DNA from: Sideroxyarcus sp045866275
GTDB taxonomy: Bacteria; Pseudomonadota; Gammaproteobacteria; Burkholderiales; Gallionellaceae
Assembly (NCBI GenBank): GCA_045866275.1
Contig: BAAFRX010000004.1
Span: forward strand, 1-64,000
Reading direction: 5' to 3'
Length of the DNA stretch: 64,000 bases
Shown here: positions 36,482-45,012 of the stretch, piece after piece
Layout of the letters: each line of letters begins with the position of its first letter
How positions within the stretch are numbered: position 1 is the first letter of the stretch
The notes under the pieces: generated by a model
Databases searched by the model: none
Seen by the model: only the letters and a program-made list of their open reading frames with translations
Told to the model about the DNA's origin: nothing
Made by a program: the position numbers and the translations under genes

Positions 36482-37675
36482 GTGTCTCTCTCCCGCCGCG
36501 TGCAAGCCATCAAACCCTCCCCCACTCTCGCCGTTACCGCCCGTGCCGCAAAACTGAAAGCCGAAGGCAAAGACATCATCGGACTGGGCGCGGGTGAGCC
36601 GGATTTCGATACGCCACAACACATCAAGGATGCCGCCATCGCGGCAATCAACAAGGGGTTCACCAAATACACTCCGGTGGGCGGCACGGCCTCGCTAAAG
36701 CAGGCAGTCATCGCCAAATTCAAGCGCGACAACGGGCTCGAATACACGGCAAAGCAAATTCTGGTGTCCTGCGGCGGCAAGCAGAGCTTTTTCAACCTCG
36801 CCCTCGCTGTCGTCAATCAGGGCGATGAAGTCATCATTCCCGCGCCGTACTGGGTGTCGTATCCGGACATCGTGCTTATCGCCGAAGGCAAACCGGTGAT
36901 CGTGCAGGCCGGTATCGAGCAGGGTTTCAAGATGACGCCGGCGCAACTGGCGGCGGCGATCACGGCAAAAACCAGAATGGTGGTGATCAACAGTCCAAGC
37001 AATCCCTCCGGCGCGGTCTATACGCTGGCCGAATTGCAGGCGCTGGGCGAAGTATTGCGCCAACACCCCGGCATCCTGATCGCCACCGACGACATGTATG
37101 AACATATCTCGCTGGTGGACGGAAAGTTCGTCAACATTCTGGATGCCTGCCCCGACCTGAAACCGCGCACCATGGTGCTGAACGGGGTGTCGAAGGCGTA
37201 TGCCATGACCGGCTGGCGCATCGGCTATGCGGCGGGACCGGAAAATATCATCACCGCGATGGAAAACGTGCAGTCGCAAAGCACCTCCAACCCGACCTCG
37301 ATTTCACAAGTGGCTGCAGAAGCGGCATTGAACGGCGACCAGAACTGCATCACGCCGATGGTCAAAGCCTTCCGCGAACGGCATGAATTCGTGGTGAGCG
37401 AACTGAACCGCATTCCCGGGTTGAGCTGTCTCAAGGCGGGGGGGGCGTTCTACGCCTTCCCCGACGCCCGTCAGGCCATCGCAAGCCTGCACGCCAAGGG
37501 CATCCTCAAGGAAGCGACCGATCTGGCTTTCTCCGAATATCTGCTGGTGCAGGCCGGCGTGGCGGTCGTGCCCGGCTCCGCCTTCGGCAGCGAAGGTTAT
37601 GTCCGCTTGTCCTTCGCCACCTCGATGGAAAACCTCAAGGCGGCGCTGGAACGTATCGCAAAAGCCCTGGCTTGA
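36482..37675 (+). CDS. aspC: PLP-dependent aspartate aminotransferase (class I)
   Basis: The product has 397 residues from a GTG start preceded by GAGGA. The class I aminotransferase signs are clear: GLGAGEPDFDTPQHIKDAA, GGTASLKQAVIAKFKRD, NSPSNPSGAVYT, and the PLP lysine K238 in NGVSKAYAMTGWRIGY. The subgroup (class Ib, as in Thermus and many betaproteobacteria) usually acts on aspartate and sometimes prephenate or aromatic keto acids, so strict aspartate specificity is inferred. The HDOD gene begins three bases after the stop. Confidence 0.93.
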   Translation: MSLSRRVQAIKPSPTLAVTARAAKLKAEGKDIIGLGAGEPDFDTPQHIKDAAIAAINKGFTKYTPVGGTASLKQAVIAKFKRDNGLEYTAKQILVSCGGKQSFFNLALAVVNQGDEVIIPAPYWVSYPDIVLIAEGKPVIVQAGIEQGFKMTPAQLAAAITAKTRMVVINSPSNPSGAVYTLAELQALGEVLRQHPGILIATDDMYEHISLVDGKFVNILDACPDLKPRTMVLNGVSKAYAMTGWRIGYAAGPENIITAMENVQSQSTSNPTSISQVAAEAALNGDQNCITPMVKAFRERHEFVVSELNRIPGLSCLKAGGAFYAFPDARQAIASLHAKGILKEATDLAFSEYLLVQAGVAVVPGSAFGSEGYVRLSFATSMENLKAALERIAKALA

Positions 37676-37678
37676 CGG

Positions 37679-38635
37679 ATGAGCAAAGCACAACACCTGT
37701 CGATTGCGGAGGAGGTACTGTCCGCCATCGAGTCCGGCAAGCTTGAATTGCCAACCCTGCCGGACGTGGCAATCCGGATCAGGGACCTGATCGATGATCC
37801 CAATGTTTCGGCGGAGCAACTGGTCAATTTTCTGGCGGCCGATCCGGTCATTTCCGCGCACGTCATCCGGTCTGCCAATAGTGCTGCCGCCGCCGGTCGC
37901 GCGGATACCCTGCGCGCAGCGATCGCGCGGCTGGGCTATCGCATGCTGCGCAATCTGGTGATCAGCGTGACCGTGAACAATTTGTTCAAGGCCAGTAGCC
38001 CGGTCATCGACCAATACCTGAAAAGAATGTGGGAGCACAGCAGGATGGTTGCCGCCACCAGTTTCGTGCTGGCGCTCAAGCAAAGACATTTGAAGCCGGA
38101 GCAGGCGATGCTGGCGGGCATGGTGCACAACCTCGGCGCATTACCCTTATGCCTCTATGCCGACCGCTTTCATCCACGGCTTGAACAGGACGCTCTGGAA
38201 GAATTGATACGCCGCTTTTCAACCCGCGTGGGCGTTGCATTGCTGAACAACTGGCATTTCCCGCAGGAAATCATCAATGTCGTGGCCGGTTATGAAAACC
38301 TGCAGCGGAGCAATGCATCCGGGACAGCCGATTACACCGATGTGGTGACGATCGCCAACCTGCAAATACCGGGCAAAGCAAAATTCGTTGCCTGGCAAAA
38401 CGTCAGCGCCATCACCAGAATAGGGTGCGAACCGGGACAATGCACCCGCTTCATCGAGGATCATGCGGAACAACTGGATATCGCGCGTGAAATGCTCGGC
38501 CTGCCCAAATCTCAACCTCAAGCAACAGAACACCGCGAACAACAGATGCCGCCACAACAGCCGCAAGACACACAACAGACTGTATCCCGGCAAAAATCCG
38601 GAATGCTGGGCGGATTCTTCAATCTTTTCCGGTAA
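37679..38635 (+). CDS. HDOD domain protein
   Basis: The 318-residue product has an HDOD domain at about 22-215 (KLELPTLPDVAIRIRDLIDD, AEQLVNFLAADPVISAHVIRSANS, RAAIARLGYRMLRNLVIS, MLAGMVHNLGALPL). HDOD proteins resemble HD phosphohydrolases but lack the catalytic His-Asp pair; here the position reads MVHNLGA, without an HD doublet. They act as scaffolds in signalling. The C-terminal ~50 residues are Gln-rich and end in GMLGGFFNLFR, a possible amphipathic or membrane-associating helix. It follows aspC by three bases. Confidence 0.85.
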   Translation: MSKAQHLSIAEEVLSAIESGKLELPTLPDVAIRIRDLIDDPNVSAEQLVNFLAADPVISAHVIRSANSAAAAGRADTLRAAIARLGYRMLRNLVISVTVNNLFKASSPVIDQYLKRMWEHSRMVAATSFVLALKQRHLKPEQAMLAGMVHNLGALPLCLYADRFHPRLEQDALEELIRRFSTRVGVALLNNWHFPQEIINVVAGYENLQRSNASGTADYTDVVTIANLQIPGKAKFVAWQNVSAITRIGCEPGQCTRFIEDHAEQLDIAREMLGLPKSQPQATEHREQQMPPQQPQDTQQTVSRQKSGMLGGFFNLFR

Positions 38636-38641
38636 GGTTTA

Positions 38642-41593
38642 TCAGCGCGCCTGCAATCTGGGTTCCTGCAAGGTTCCGGACAAGACCAGGGGATTATTGC
38701 CCGCGCGCATCTTGATCTCGGAGTTCAGACTGCCGGACAGTTGCCCCCCCTCCGCCACATCGATGGCGCCGGAAGCATTCAACATCCCGGAAGAGATTTT
38801 GAGCTGGCGCAAACGCAGGACATGGTTTTCCAGCAGGGCCGATCCGGTCAACTGGTCAAAGTGGGTGCGGCCGCCGGGCAAATGTTCCCGGCTCAACAGC
38901 CGTGCCGTCTCTACGATATCGATGCCATTGATCACCCCCCGCTTGATTTCAAAATTAGCATCAAGGCGCACCGCGTCGGCCAGGCCGGACAAAGTCTGAC
39001 TTCGTGCAGTGGCAACACCATTTGCAAACAGTTCGCCAGCTAATCCGTATTGCGGGAAGATTTGCGCCAACTCCATCGTTTTCGCATCCCACGTCACTTC
39101 CAATCGCCATCCCTTGTGCCAGTCCAGTTTTCCGCTACCCGACCCGATACCCCCGTAAGCGTAGGCATCCAGCTCGGATAAAACCATCCCCTCTACCCCA
39201 ATCTCACCATTGGCTTTGAAATCGCCAAATACGACTTGCGGTAAAAATGGCAGTGCGCTTTCCTTGATCCTGAATTCGACGTGCAGCCGTCCGGGCAATG
39301 GCCTGAAATCAAGATGCAGCTTGTCTGTGGCGTCGTGCAATGCCAGACGTGCAAATTCACCCTCATCAAACGAGGCGACTCCTTGAAGCAACGGCAGATT
39401 ATTCGGCGCCGTCTTGATCTGCACATCGCGCAAATTGAATGACCGCATGGAAAATCCCGATTGGCCATTTAAACCGCGAAGCCACCCAAACAGGGGCTCA
39501 AGCTGATCCCCTTCAACCGTGATGCCGTCCAGTTCGGCCTTGTCGATGATCCAGTCGTTCGAGAACAAACTGAAGGGATTTACGCTCAAAATCGCGCTCG
39601 CCACGGACAATTCCTGTTGGGCGCCGATTGTCATTTGAGTGATTTCCACTTTGGGCCAAGGCAGCAGGGAACCCTTGAGGTCCCCAATCTTCACCGGCTG
39701 TCCAAGACGCGTGGATAGCTGTTGTTCAACCGGGCCGATGTATTCTTCCATCGGCCAGAACATAGGAAGTGTCCAGACCAGAACAACTGCAAAACCAATG
39801 ATGGCAGCCATGAGTTTCCCCAGTGACACTGGTTTTCGCCTCCGGGGAGCGGATGACATCTGATTTTCTTTTGCCTGCGCCAATAAGGTTTGCAATGCCG
39901 CCTGTTCAGATTCCAGCTTGCTCTGCTGGGTAGCACGTCGCTCCGCTTCAGCCCACGCCGCCGCCTGCTCGGCAGCCAGTCGCTGCGACTCCACGCGCTC
40001 TTGGGCTTCGCGCTCCCTTTGCAGTTGTTCTGCTTTCTGCTTCGCTTCCTGCTCGGCTTTCTGGCGCGCCATCTCGGCAGCAATGTCAGCTTGTCTGGTT
40101 TCTTCCTTTTTTGCCTCGATTTTGATTTCAGGTACGGGTTCGGCTGTGCGATCTGGTACTGCAGAAGATATACGCTCTGCCTGCTGCACCATGACCGGAG
40201 CAGATTCCACTTCCTTCAGGGCATCAAGATCGATCTTGAACGGCGAAGCGGCAGCAGAACTTGTTGCCGCTTCCTGCCGCTTCTGTTCTTCTTCCGCCTT
40301 GATCCGGGCTGCCTCCGCCTCTTCCCGACTCTGGCGTTCCTCGGCCTCTGCCTTGGCGCGTGCGGCCGCTTCTTCTTCCGCCTTGATCCGGGCTGCTTCC
40401 GCCTCTTCGTGGCGCTGGCGTTCCTCGGCCTCTGCCTTGGCGCGTGCGGCCGCTTCTTCTTCCGCCTTGATCCGGGCCGCTTCCGCCTCTTCCCGACGCT
40501 GGCGTTCCTCGGCCTCTGCCTTGGCGCGTGCGGCCGCTTCTTCTTCCGCCTTGATCCGGGCTGCTTCCGCCTCTTCGCGACGCCGACGTTCCTCGGCCTC
40601 CGCCTTGGCACGTGCGGCCGCTTCTTCTTCCGCCTTGATCCGGGCTGCCTCCGCCTCTTCGTGGCGCCGGCGTTCCTCGGCCTCTATTCGGGCACGCTCT
40701 TCAGCCAGCGCGCGAGCTTCAGCTTCCGCGCGCGCCTTGGCTGCTTCAAGTTCTGCTTTTATCCGTGCGGCTTCCTGCTCTGCTTTAAGGCGAGCCGCTT
40801 CCGCTTCAGCTCTTGCCCTGGCGGCAGCTTCAGCTTCGCGCTGTGCCTTTTCTTCGGCTTCGCGGCGGGCTCTGGCCGCTGCCTCAAGCTCGGCCTTGAT
40901 ACGGGCGGCCTCCTGTTCGGCCTTGATTCGAGCCGCTTCTGCCTCACGCTTTGCCCGTTCTTCGGCTTCATGTTGTGCCTTGGCTGCCGCCTGCATTTCC
41001 GCTTTGATGCGTGCGGCCTCTTGTTCCGCTTTTTGGCGCAATTCGGCTTCAGCCCTGGCCCTGTCTTCCGCAGCCTGCCTCACGGCTGCCTCGCGTTTGG
41101 CTAATGCATCGGCTTCGGCCTTGGCCCGTGCAGCTTCCTCCGCCTGTCGTTTTGCCTCGGCGATGGCCCGGACTTCTGCTTCCGCTTTCAGGCGTGCAGC
41201 CTCCGCCTCTTTTCGTTTGATTGCTTCCTGCGCATCCGCACCGGCGCTTTGCTTTGCCGCTTCTGCTGCCATGGCAGCCTGGCTGGGCGCTCTGAACATA
41301 CTGGTGAAATCCAGCTCTTCACCCGCTTGCTCTGTTTTCGGCGCGATAATTTTGGGACTGACGATCTTTAATCCGGCATTCGCTTTCGCTTTGTCAACGA
41401 TCAACTCTCCATCCAGCAAGCGCTGTATGATTTCCGGAATATCGCCGCGCAAACTTGGCGGTGCACGCTTGATGACATTGTCCAGGGATGAATTGCCGTC
41501 AATCAGCAACAGCACGCGCTTCATATCTCCCGACATGCTGGAGACCTCGCTCTCGCCCTTGCTGGTCTTGATGAAGATTGTTTTTTTATCCAT
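38642..41593 (-). CDS. Coiled-coil protein with AsmA-like C-terminal domain
   Basis: From ATG 41593 the product has 983 residues; upstream codons in this frame do not look conserved. Region 1 (1-~100, IFIKTSKGESEVSSMSGDM, RVLLLIDGNSSLDNVIK) is a compact unrecognised domain. Region 2 (~125-580) is almost pure Ala/Glu/Lys/Arg/Gln, a long TolA-like coiled coil, with five near-identical 28-residue units at about 298-436. Region 3 is a single membrane helix near 593-612 (LMAAIIGFAVVLVWTLPMF). Region 4 (613-983) resembles the AsmA/DUF748 fold (LSTRLGQPVKIGDLKGSLLPWPKVEI). The coiled coil would be cytoplasmic and the AsmA-like part periplasmic. It ends 6 bases before the convergent HDOD gene. Function unknown. 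Confidence 0.7.
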   Translation of the reverse strand: MDKKTIFIKTSKGESEVSSMSGDMKRVLLLIDGNSSLDNVIKRAPPSLRGDIPEIIQRLLDGELIVDKAKANAGLKIVSPKIIAPKTEQAGEELDFTSMFRAPSQAAMAAEAAKQSAGADAQEAIKRKEAEAARLKAEAEVRAIAEAKRQAEEAARAKAEADALAKREAAVRQAAEDRARAEAELRQKAEQEAARIKAEMQAAAKAQHEAEERAKREAEAARIKAEQEAARIKAELEAAARARREAEEKAQREAEAAARARAEAEAARLKAEQEAARIKAELEAAKARAEAEARALAEERARIEAEERRRHEEAEAARIKAEEEAAARAKAEAEERRRREEAEAARIKAEEEAAARAKAEAEERQRREEAEAARIKAEEEAAARAKAEAEERQRHEEAEAARIKAEEEAAARAKAEAEERQSREEAEAARIKAEEEQKRQEAATSSAAASPFKIDLDALKEVESAPVMVQQAERISSAVPDRTAEPVPEIKIEAKKEETRQADIAAEMARQKAEQEAKQKAEQLQREREAQERVESQRLAAEQAAAWAEAERRATQQSKLESEQAALQTLLAQAKENQMSSAPRRRKPVSLGKLMAAIIGFAVVLVWTLPMFWPMEEYIGPVEQQLSTRLGQPVKIGDLKGSLLPWPKVEITQMTIGAQQELSVASAILSVNPFSLFSNDWIIDKAELDGITVEGDQLEPLFGWLRGLNGQSGFSMRSFNLRDVQIKTAPNNLPLLQGVASFDEGEFARLALHDATDKLHLDFRPLPGRLHVEFRIKESALPFLPQVVFGDFKANGEIGVEGMVLSELDAYAYGGIGSGSGKLDWHKGWRLEVTWDAKTMELAQIFPQYGLAGELFANGVATARSQTLSGLADAVRLDANFEIKRGVINGIDIVETARLLSREHLPGGRTHFDQLTGSALLENHVLRLRQLKISSGMLNASGAIDVAEGGQLSGSLNSEIKMRAGNNPLVLSGTLQEPRLQAR
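40285..40704. repeat. Five tandem 84-bp repeats within the coiled-coil gene
   Basis: The string CCTTGATCCG recurs at 40297, 40381, 40465, 40549 and 40633, an exact 84-base period, with most of each unit identical. Each unit encodes 28 residues (EEAEAARIKAEEEAAARAKA, then EAEERQRR), four heptads. The near-identity at DNA level indicates recent duplication or gene conversion, so copy number may vary between strains. Confidence 0.9.
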
Positions 41594-41767
41594 GCTGTTT
41601 ATTGTAAGCGGATAGTTAGTCAATCGATTTGGATAAATACATTCCAGAATCACTCTTGTCCAAAACAGATTCTGACGCCGGGTCATCCAAGGGCGTAGGG
41701 TATAGGTGAATCACCAAAGCCGCCATACCTTGAGCACAGGAGACTCAACGTAAAAGCATCATGCAGC
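41594..41767. other. Noncoding stretch upstream of the coiled-coil gene, next to the IS4 remnant
   Basis: I see no gene here. The left part must contain the promoter of the minus-strand coiled-coil gene. The right part, from about 41683, probably belongs to the IS4 remnant's end, but I cannot find a matching inverted repeat because the other end of the element is missing. Confidence 0.4.
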
Positions 41768-42235
41768 ATGTTCAGCCAGATACTCAAGCTAATTCCGCGT
41801 ACCGACTCCGGGCGTTTCGTCAAAGAGACCAAGGCTGCGCACCGCAGCAAAAGGCTATCGAGCTGGAGCCAGTTCGTCGCCATGTTGTTCTGCCAGCCCG
41901 GTCGGGCGCATTCCTTGCGCGGAATCGAAGGCGGACTCACAAGCTGCGAGGGCAAGCTCACTCACCTCGGCATCGAAGCCCCCGCCCGGTCCGCCCTGTC
42001 CTACGCCAACAGTCACCGCCCTTGGGAGCTGTTCGAGAAAGTCTTCTACGGCCTTTACGGCACTGTCGCCGCAAAAGCCGTCGGCAAAAAAAGAAGTTCC
42101 GCTTCAAGAATAAGCGGGTCAGCCTCGACTCGACGTTGATCGACCTGTGCCTGTCGATGTATGCCTGGACGAAATTCCGCCGCGCCAAGGGGGCGGTCAA
42201 GCCGCATCTGATTCTCGATCACGACGGCTACCCGT
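41768..42235 (+). pseudogene. IS4-family transposase remnant, frameshifted and truncated
   Basis: The first frame gives MFSQILKLIPRTDSGRFVKE, SWSQFVAMLFCQPGRAHSLR, LTHLGIEAPARSALSYANS and HRPWELFEKVFYGLYG, the N-terminal (DUF4372) part of a common IS4 transposase group. Around 42080-42095, at a run of seven A residues, homology moves to another frame: KKKFRFKNKRVSLDSTLIDL, CLSMYAWTKFRRAKGAVK, LILDHDGY. This includes the first catalytic Asp of the DDE triad (DST). Homology then stops near 42235; the other two thirds of the protein and the second end are gone. It is an inactive fragment directly upstream of hfq. Confidence 0.8.
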
Positions 42236-42436
42236 CCAGAACGCGTATCAGATCAAGGCATCACCCAACTGATTTACGCTGCCATGGACAGCAGTGTTCC
42301 AGAATGTACATTCTGGCAGTCAGTCAAGGCTTTGTTATCCAGATGAAATGGCAAGACAGAGCGCCGGCAAGGACTATCGCAATACGCCGTTTTCCATTAC
42401 AGTGGCGGCGTTCAAACCACCTCGCGAGCCGACAAA
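42236..42436. other. Leader region of hfq after the IS4 remnant
   Basis: About 200 bases without a gene. It must hold the promoter of hfq if the hfq-hflX run is not read through from the IS. I see no convincing -35/-10 pair. GAGCC nine bases before the hfq ATG is at most a weak ribosome-binding site. Confidence 0.4.
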
Positions 42437-42667
42437 ATGACTAACAAAGGGCAACAACTACAAGACCCGTTCCTGAACACACTGCGCAAGGAGCATGTCC
42501 AGGTCGCCATCTATCTGGTCAACGGCATCAAGCTGCAAGGCCAGATCGACTCTTTCGATCAGTATGTGGTGCTGCTGAAGAATACCGTTACCCAGATGGT
42601 GTACAAGCACGCCATCTCGACCATCGTTCCGGCGCGCGCGGTTACTATCCCTGTTGATGCAGAGTGA
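42437..42667 (+). CDS. hfq: RNA chaperone Hfq
   Basis: The 76-residue Sm-like protein forms hexamers that pair small RNAs with mRNAs. Sequence: QDPFLNTLRKEHVQVAIYLV (proximal-face residues), NGIKLQGQIDSFDQYVVLLK (Sm1) and QMVYKHAISTIVPAR (Sm2, YKHA). The long acidic C-terminal tail of E. coli Hfq is absent, as is usual in betaproteobacteria. It overlaps hflX by one to four bases. In relatives der (engA) often precedes hfq; here an IS4 remnant does. Confidence 0.98.
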   Translation: MTNKGQQLQDPFLNTLRKEHVQVAIYLVNGIKLQGQIDSFDQYVVLLKNTVTQMVYKHAISTIVPARAVTIPVDAE

Positions 42668-43806
42668 TGCCTGAAGCAACGACTGCCCCCAATACGGCAG
42701 TATTGGTCAGTCTTGATTTTGGCGCGCCGGATTACGCGGAAAGTCTGGAAGAACTGCGCTTGCTGGCGGAGAGTGCCGGTGTGCAGACGGTTGCCCTGAT
42801 CGAGGGGCGGCGCCAGCGACCCGATCCAGCCTTGTTTGCGGGGAGCGGCAAAGTGGACGAGATCGCCGCGCGGGTCGAAGAACTGGAAGTGCCACTGGTC
42901 ATTTTCAATCATGACCTGTCCCCCGCGCAGATGCGCAACCTCACTGCCAAAATCCGGGCGCGCGTGATCGACCGCACCATGCTCATTCTGGATATTTTTG
43001 CCCTGCGTGCGCAAAGCCACGAGGGCAAGGTGCAGGTCGAACTGGCCCAGTTGAAATATCTTTCCAGCCGGCTGGCGGGCATGAACATGGATATGGGACA
43101 GCAGAAATTCGCGGTGGGCGCGCGCGGACCGGGCGAGACCCAGCTGGAGCTGGACCGGCGCAAGCTGGACCGGCGCGTGCAACTGCTCAATGACCGGTTA
43201 AAACAAATCAAGCGCCAGCGCGCGCTGCAGCGCCGCGCCCGCAACCGTTCCGACGTCTTGTCGGTGTCCATCGTGGGCTACACCAACGCCGGCAAGTCCA
43301 CCTTGTTCAACCGCCTGACCCATGCCGACACCTATGTCGCCAACCAGTTGTTTGCCACGCTGGATACCACCGCGCGCAAGCTGTTTTTGCCCGGCGACAG
43401 CCGCCAGGTGGTGCTGTCCGACACCGTGGGTTTCATCCGCCATCTGCCGCACGGGCTGGTGGCGGCTTTTCGCAGTACGCTGGAAGAGACCGCACAGGCG
43501 GATCTGTTGCTGCATGTGGTGGATGTGAACAGCCCGGAACGCAACGATCAGGTGGCTGAAGTGAACAAGGTGCTGGCCGAGGTCGGCGCCCAGCCGATTC
43601 CGCAGATCGTGGTCTATAACAAGATTGATCTGCAGGGGGTCGCGCCGGGCGTGCGGCGGGATGAGTATGGTAATATCGCCGCCATTCATTTGAGTGCGAA
43701 AACGGGTGCAGGTATCGATCTGTTGCGGGCGACGCTGGTCGAGGTGCGTGATGCACCGCAGCAGCAGGCGGCATCGGCAGCATGGCATCCACTGAACGAC
43801 CGTTAA
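42667..43806 (+). CDS. hflX: Ribosome-associated GTPase HflX
   Basis: HflX binds the 50S subunit and splits or rescues stalled ribosomes, especially under heat stress. I start it at ATG 42667, which shares its A with the hfq stop (TGATG); a GTG at 42664 would add one residue. The 379-residue protein has the N-terminal HflX domain (LFAGSGKVDEIAARV, FNHDLSPAQMRNL, GARGPGETQLELDRR), a coiled-coil linker, and the GTPase with G1 GYTNAGKST (204-212), DTVGF (G3) and NKID (G4). Confidence 0.97.
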   Translation: MPEATTAPNTAVLVSLDFGAPDYAESLEELRLLAESAGVQTVALIEGRRQRPDPALFAGSGKVDEIAARVEELEVPLVIFNHDLSPAQMRNLTAKIRARVIDRTMLILDIFALRAQSHEGKVQVELAQLKYLSSRLAGMNMDMGQQKFAVGARGPGETQLELDRRKLDRRVQLLNDRLKQIKRQRALQRRARNRSDVLSVSIVGYTNAGKSTLFNRLTHADTYVANQLFATLDTTARKLFLPGDSRQVVLSDTVGFIRHLPHGLVAAFRSTLEETAQADLLLHVVDVNSPERNDQVAEVNKVLAEVGAQPIPQIVVYNKIDLQGVAPGVRRDEYGNIAAIHLSAKTGAGIDLLRATLVEVRDAPQQQAASAAWHPLNDR

Positions 43807-43824
43807 CTAAAAGGCTGAAAAGAC

Positions 43825-45012
43825 ATGGGATTGAATGACCCGCAATGGGGTAAGAACAACAGTAGCGGCCCGCCGGACCTGGAAGAGGTGGTGCGCAATC
43901 TTAACCGCAGGATAGAGTCACTGTTCGGCCGTTTTGGCGGCAGTTCGGGCAAACAGCCGGGTGGCGGCAGTGGCGGCGGTTTCGGGATCAGCCTTGGCCT
44001 GGTAATCCTGGTGGTGGCCTTGATCTGGCTGGCGAGCGGCTTCTATATCGTCGATGCCAGTCAACGCGGGGTGGTGTTGCGCTTCGGCAAGCAGATTGAA
44101 ACGACCGAGGCCGGTCCGCGCTGGCACCTGCCGTACCCGATCGAAACCGTGGAGATCGTCAATCTCAGCCAGGTGCGCACGGTCGAGGTGGGGTACCGCG
44201 ACAACGTCAAGAACAAGATGCTGAAGGAATCGCTGATGCTGACCGACGATGAGAACATCATCGATATCCAGTTCGCGGTGCAGTACTTCCTCAAGGATCC
44301 GGGTGCTTACCTGTTCAACAACCGCGCCCCGGACGAGAACGTGCGCCAGTCGGCGGAAACCGCGATCCGCGAAGTGGTCGGCCGCAGCAAGATGGACTTC
44401 GTGCTGTACGAAGGGCGCGAGCAGGTCGCGGCGGAAACGACCAAGTTGATGCAGGATATTCTCGACCGTTACCAATCCGGCATTCTGGTGAGCAAGCTCA
44501 CCATGCAGAATGCGCAGCCGCCGGAGCAGGTGCAGGCCGCATTCGACGACGCGGTCAAGGCGGGACAGGATCGCGAGCGGCAGAAGAATGAAGGACAGTC
44601 TTATGCCAACGATGTGGTGCCGAAAGCCAAGGGCGCGGCAGCGCGCCTGATGGAAGAGGCAGCCGGTTACAAGCAGAGCGTGATCGCCAATGCGGAAGGG
44701 GATGCCAGCCGCTTCAAGCAAATCCTGGCTGAATACGAAAAAGCGCCACAAGTTACGCGCGAACGCATGTATATCGACATGATGCAGCAGGTCATGAGCA
44801 GCAGCAGCAAGGTGATGATCGATCAGAAGAGCTCGAATGGCAGCCTGCTTTATCTGCCGCTGGATAAATTGTTGCAACAGGGAGGTGTGGATTCCGCCCC
44901 GACCGCACAGGCCGTGAAACCCGCCGAGCAGGCCGGTTTGCCCGCCAGCGAGTTCGCGCCGGCAACGCGCGCGCGCGAACTGATCCTTGGCCGTGAACGG
45001 GAGGCTCGTTAA
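43825..45012 (+). CDS. hflK: FtsH protease regulator HflK
   Basis: The SPFH/prohibitin-family membrane protein forms, with HflC, a cage around FtsH and modulates its proteolysis. It has 395 residues. A Gly-rich cytoplasmic N-terminus (GGSSGKQPGGGSGGGFG) is followed by one membrane helix (LGLVILVVALIWLASGFYIV). The SPFH domain begins at DASQRGVVLRFGKQIETTEA, and a helical region holds AETTKLMQDILDRY and QPPEQVQAAFDDAVKA. Its stop codon directly abuts the hflC ATG, so the pair is made together. Confidence 0.97.
   Translation: MGLNDPQWGKNNSSGPPDLEEVVRNLNRRIESLFGRFGGSSGKQPGGGSGGGFGISLGLVILVVALIWLASGFYIVDASQRGVVLRFGKQIETTEAGPRWHLPYPIETVEIVNLSQVRTVEVGYRDNVKNKMLKESLMLTDDENIIDIQFAVQYFLKDPGAYLFNNRAPDENVRQSAETAIREVVGRSKMDFVLYEGREQVAAETTKLMQDILDRYQSGILVSKLTMQNAQPPEQVQAAFDDAVKAGQDRERQKNEGQSYANDVVPKAKGAAARLMEEAAGYKQSVIANAEGDASRFKQILAEYEKAPQVTRERMYIDMMQQVMSSSSKVMIDQKSSNGSLLYLPLDKLLQQGGVDSAPTAQAVKPAEQAGLPASEFAPATRARELILGREREAR

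Noticed and set aside
40285..40704. Regular repeats that at first look CRISPR-like
   Set aside because: The 84-base units are contiguous without unique spacers and are in frame within a coiled-coil gene.
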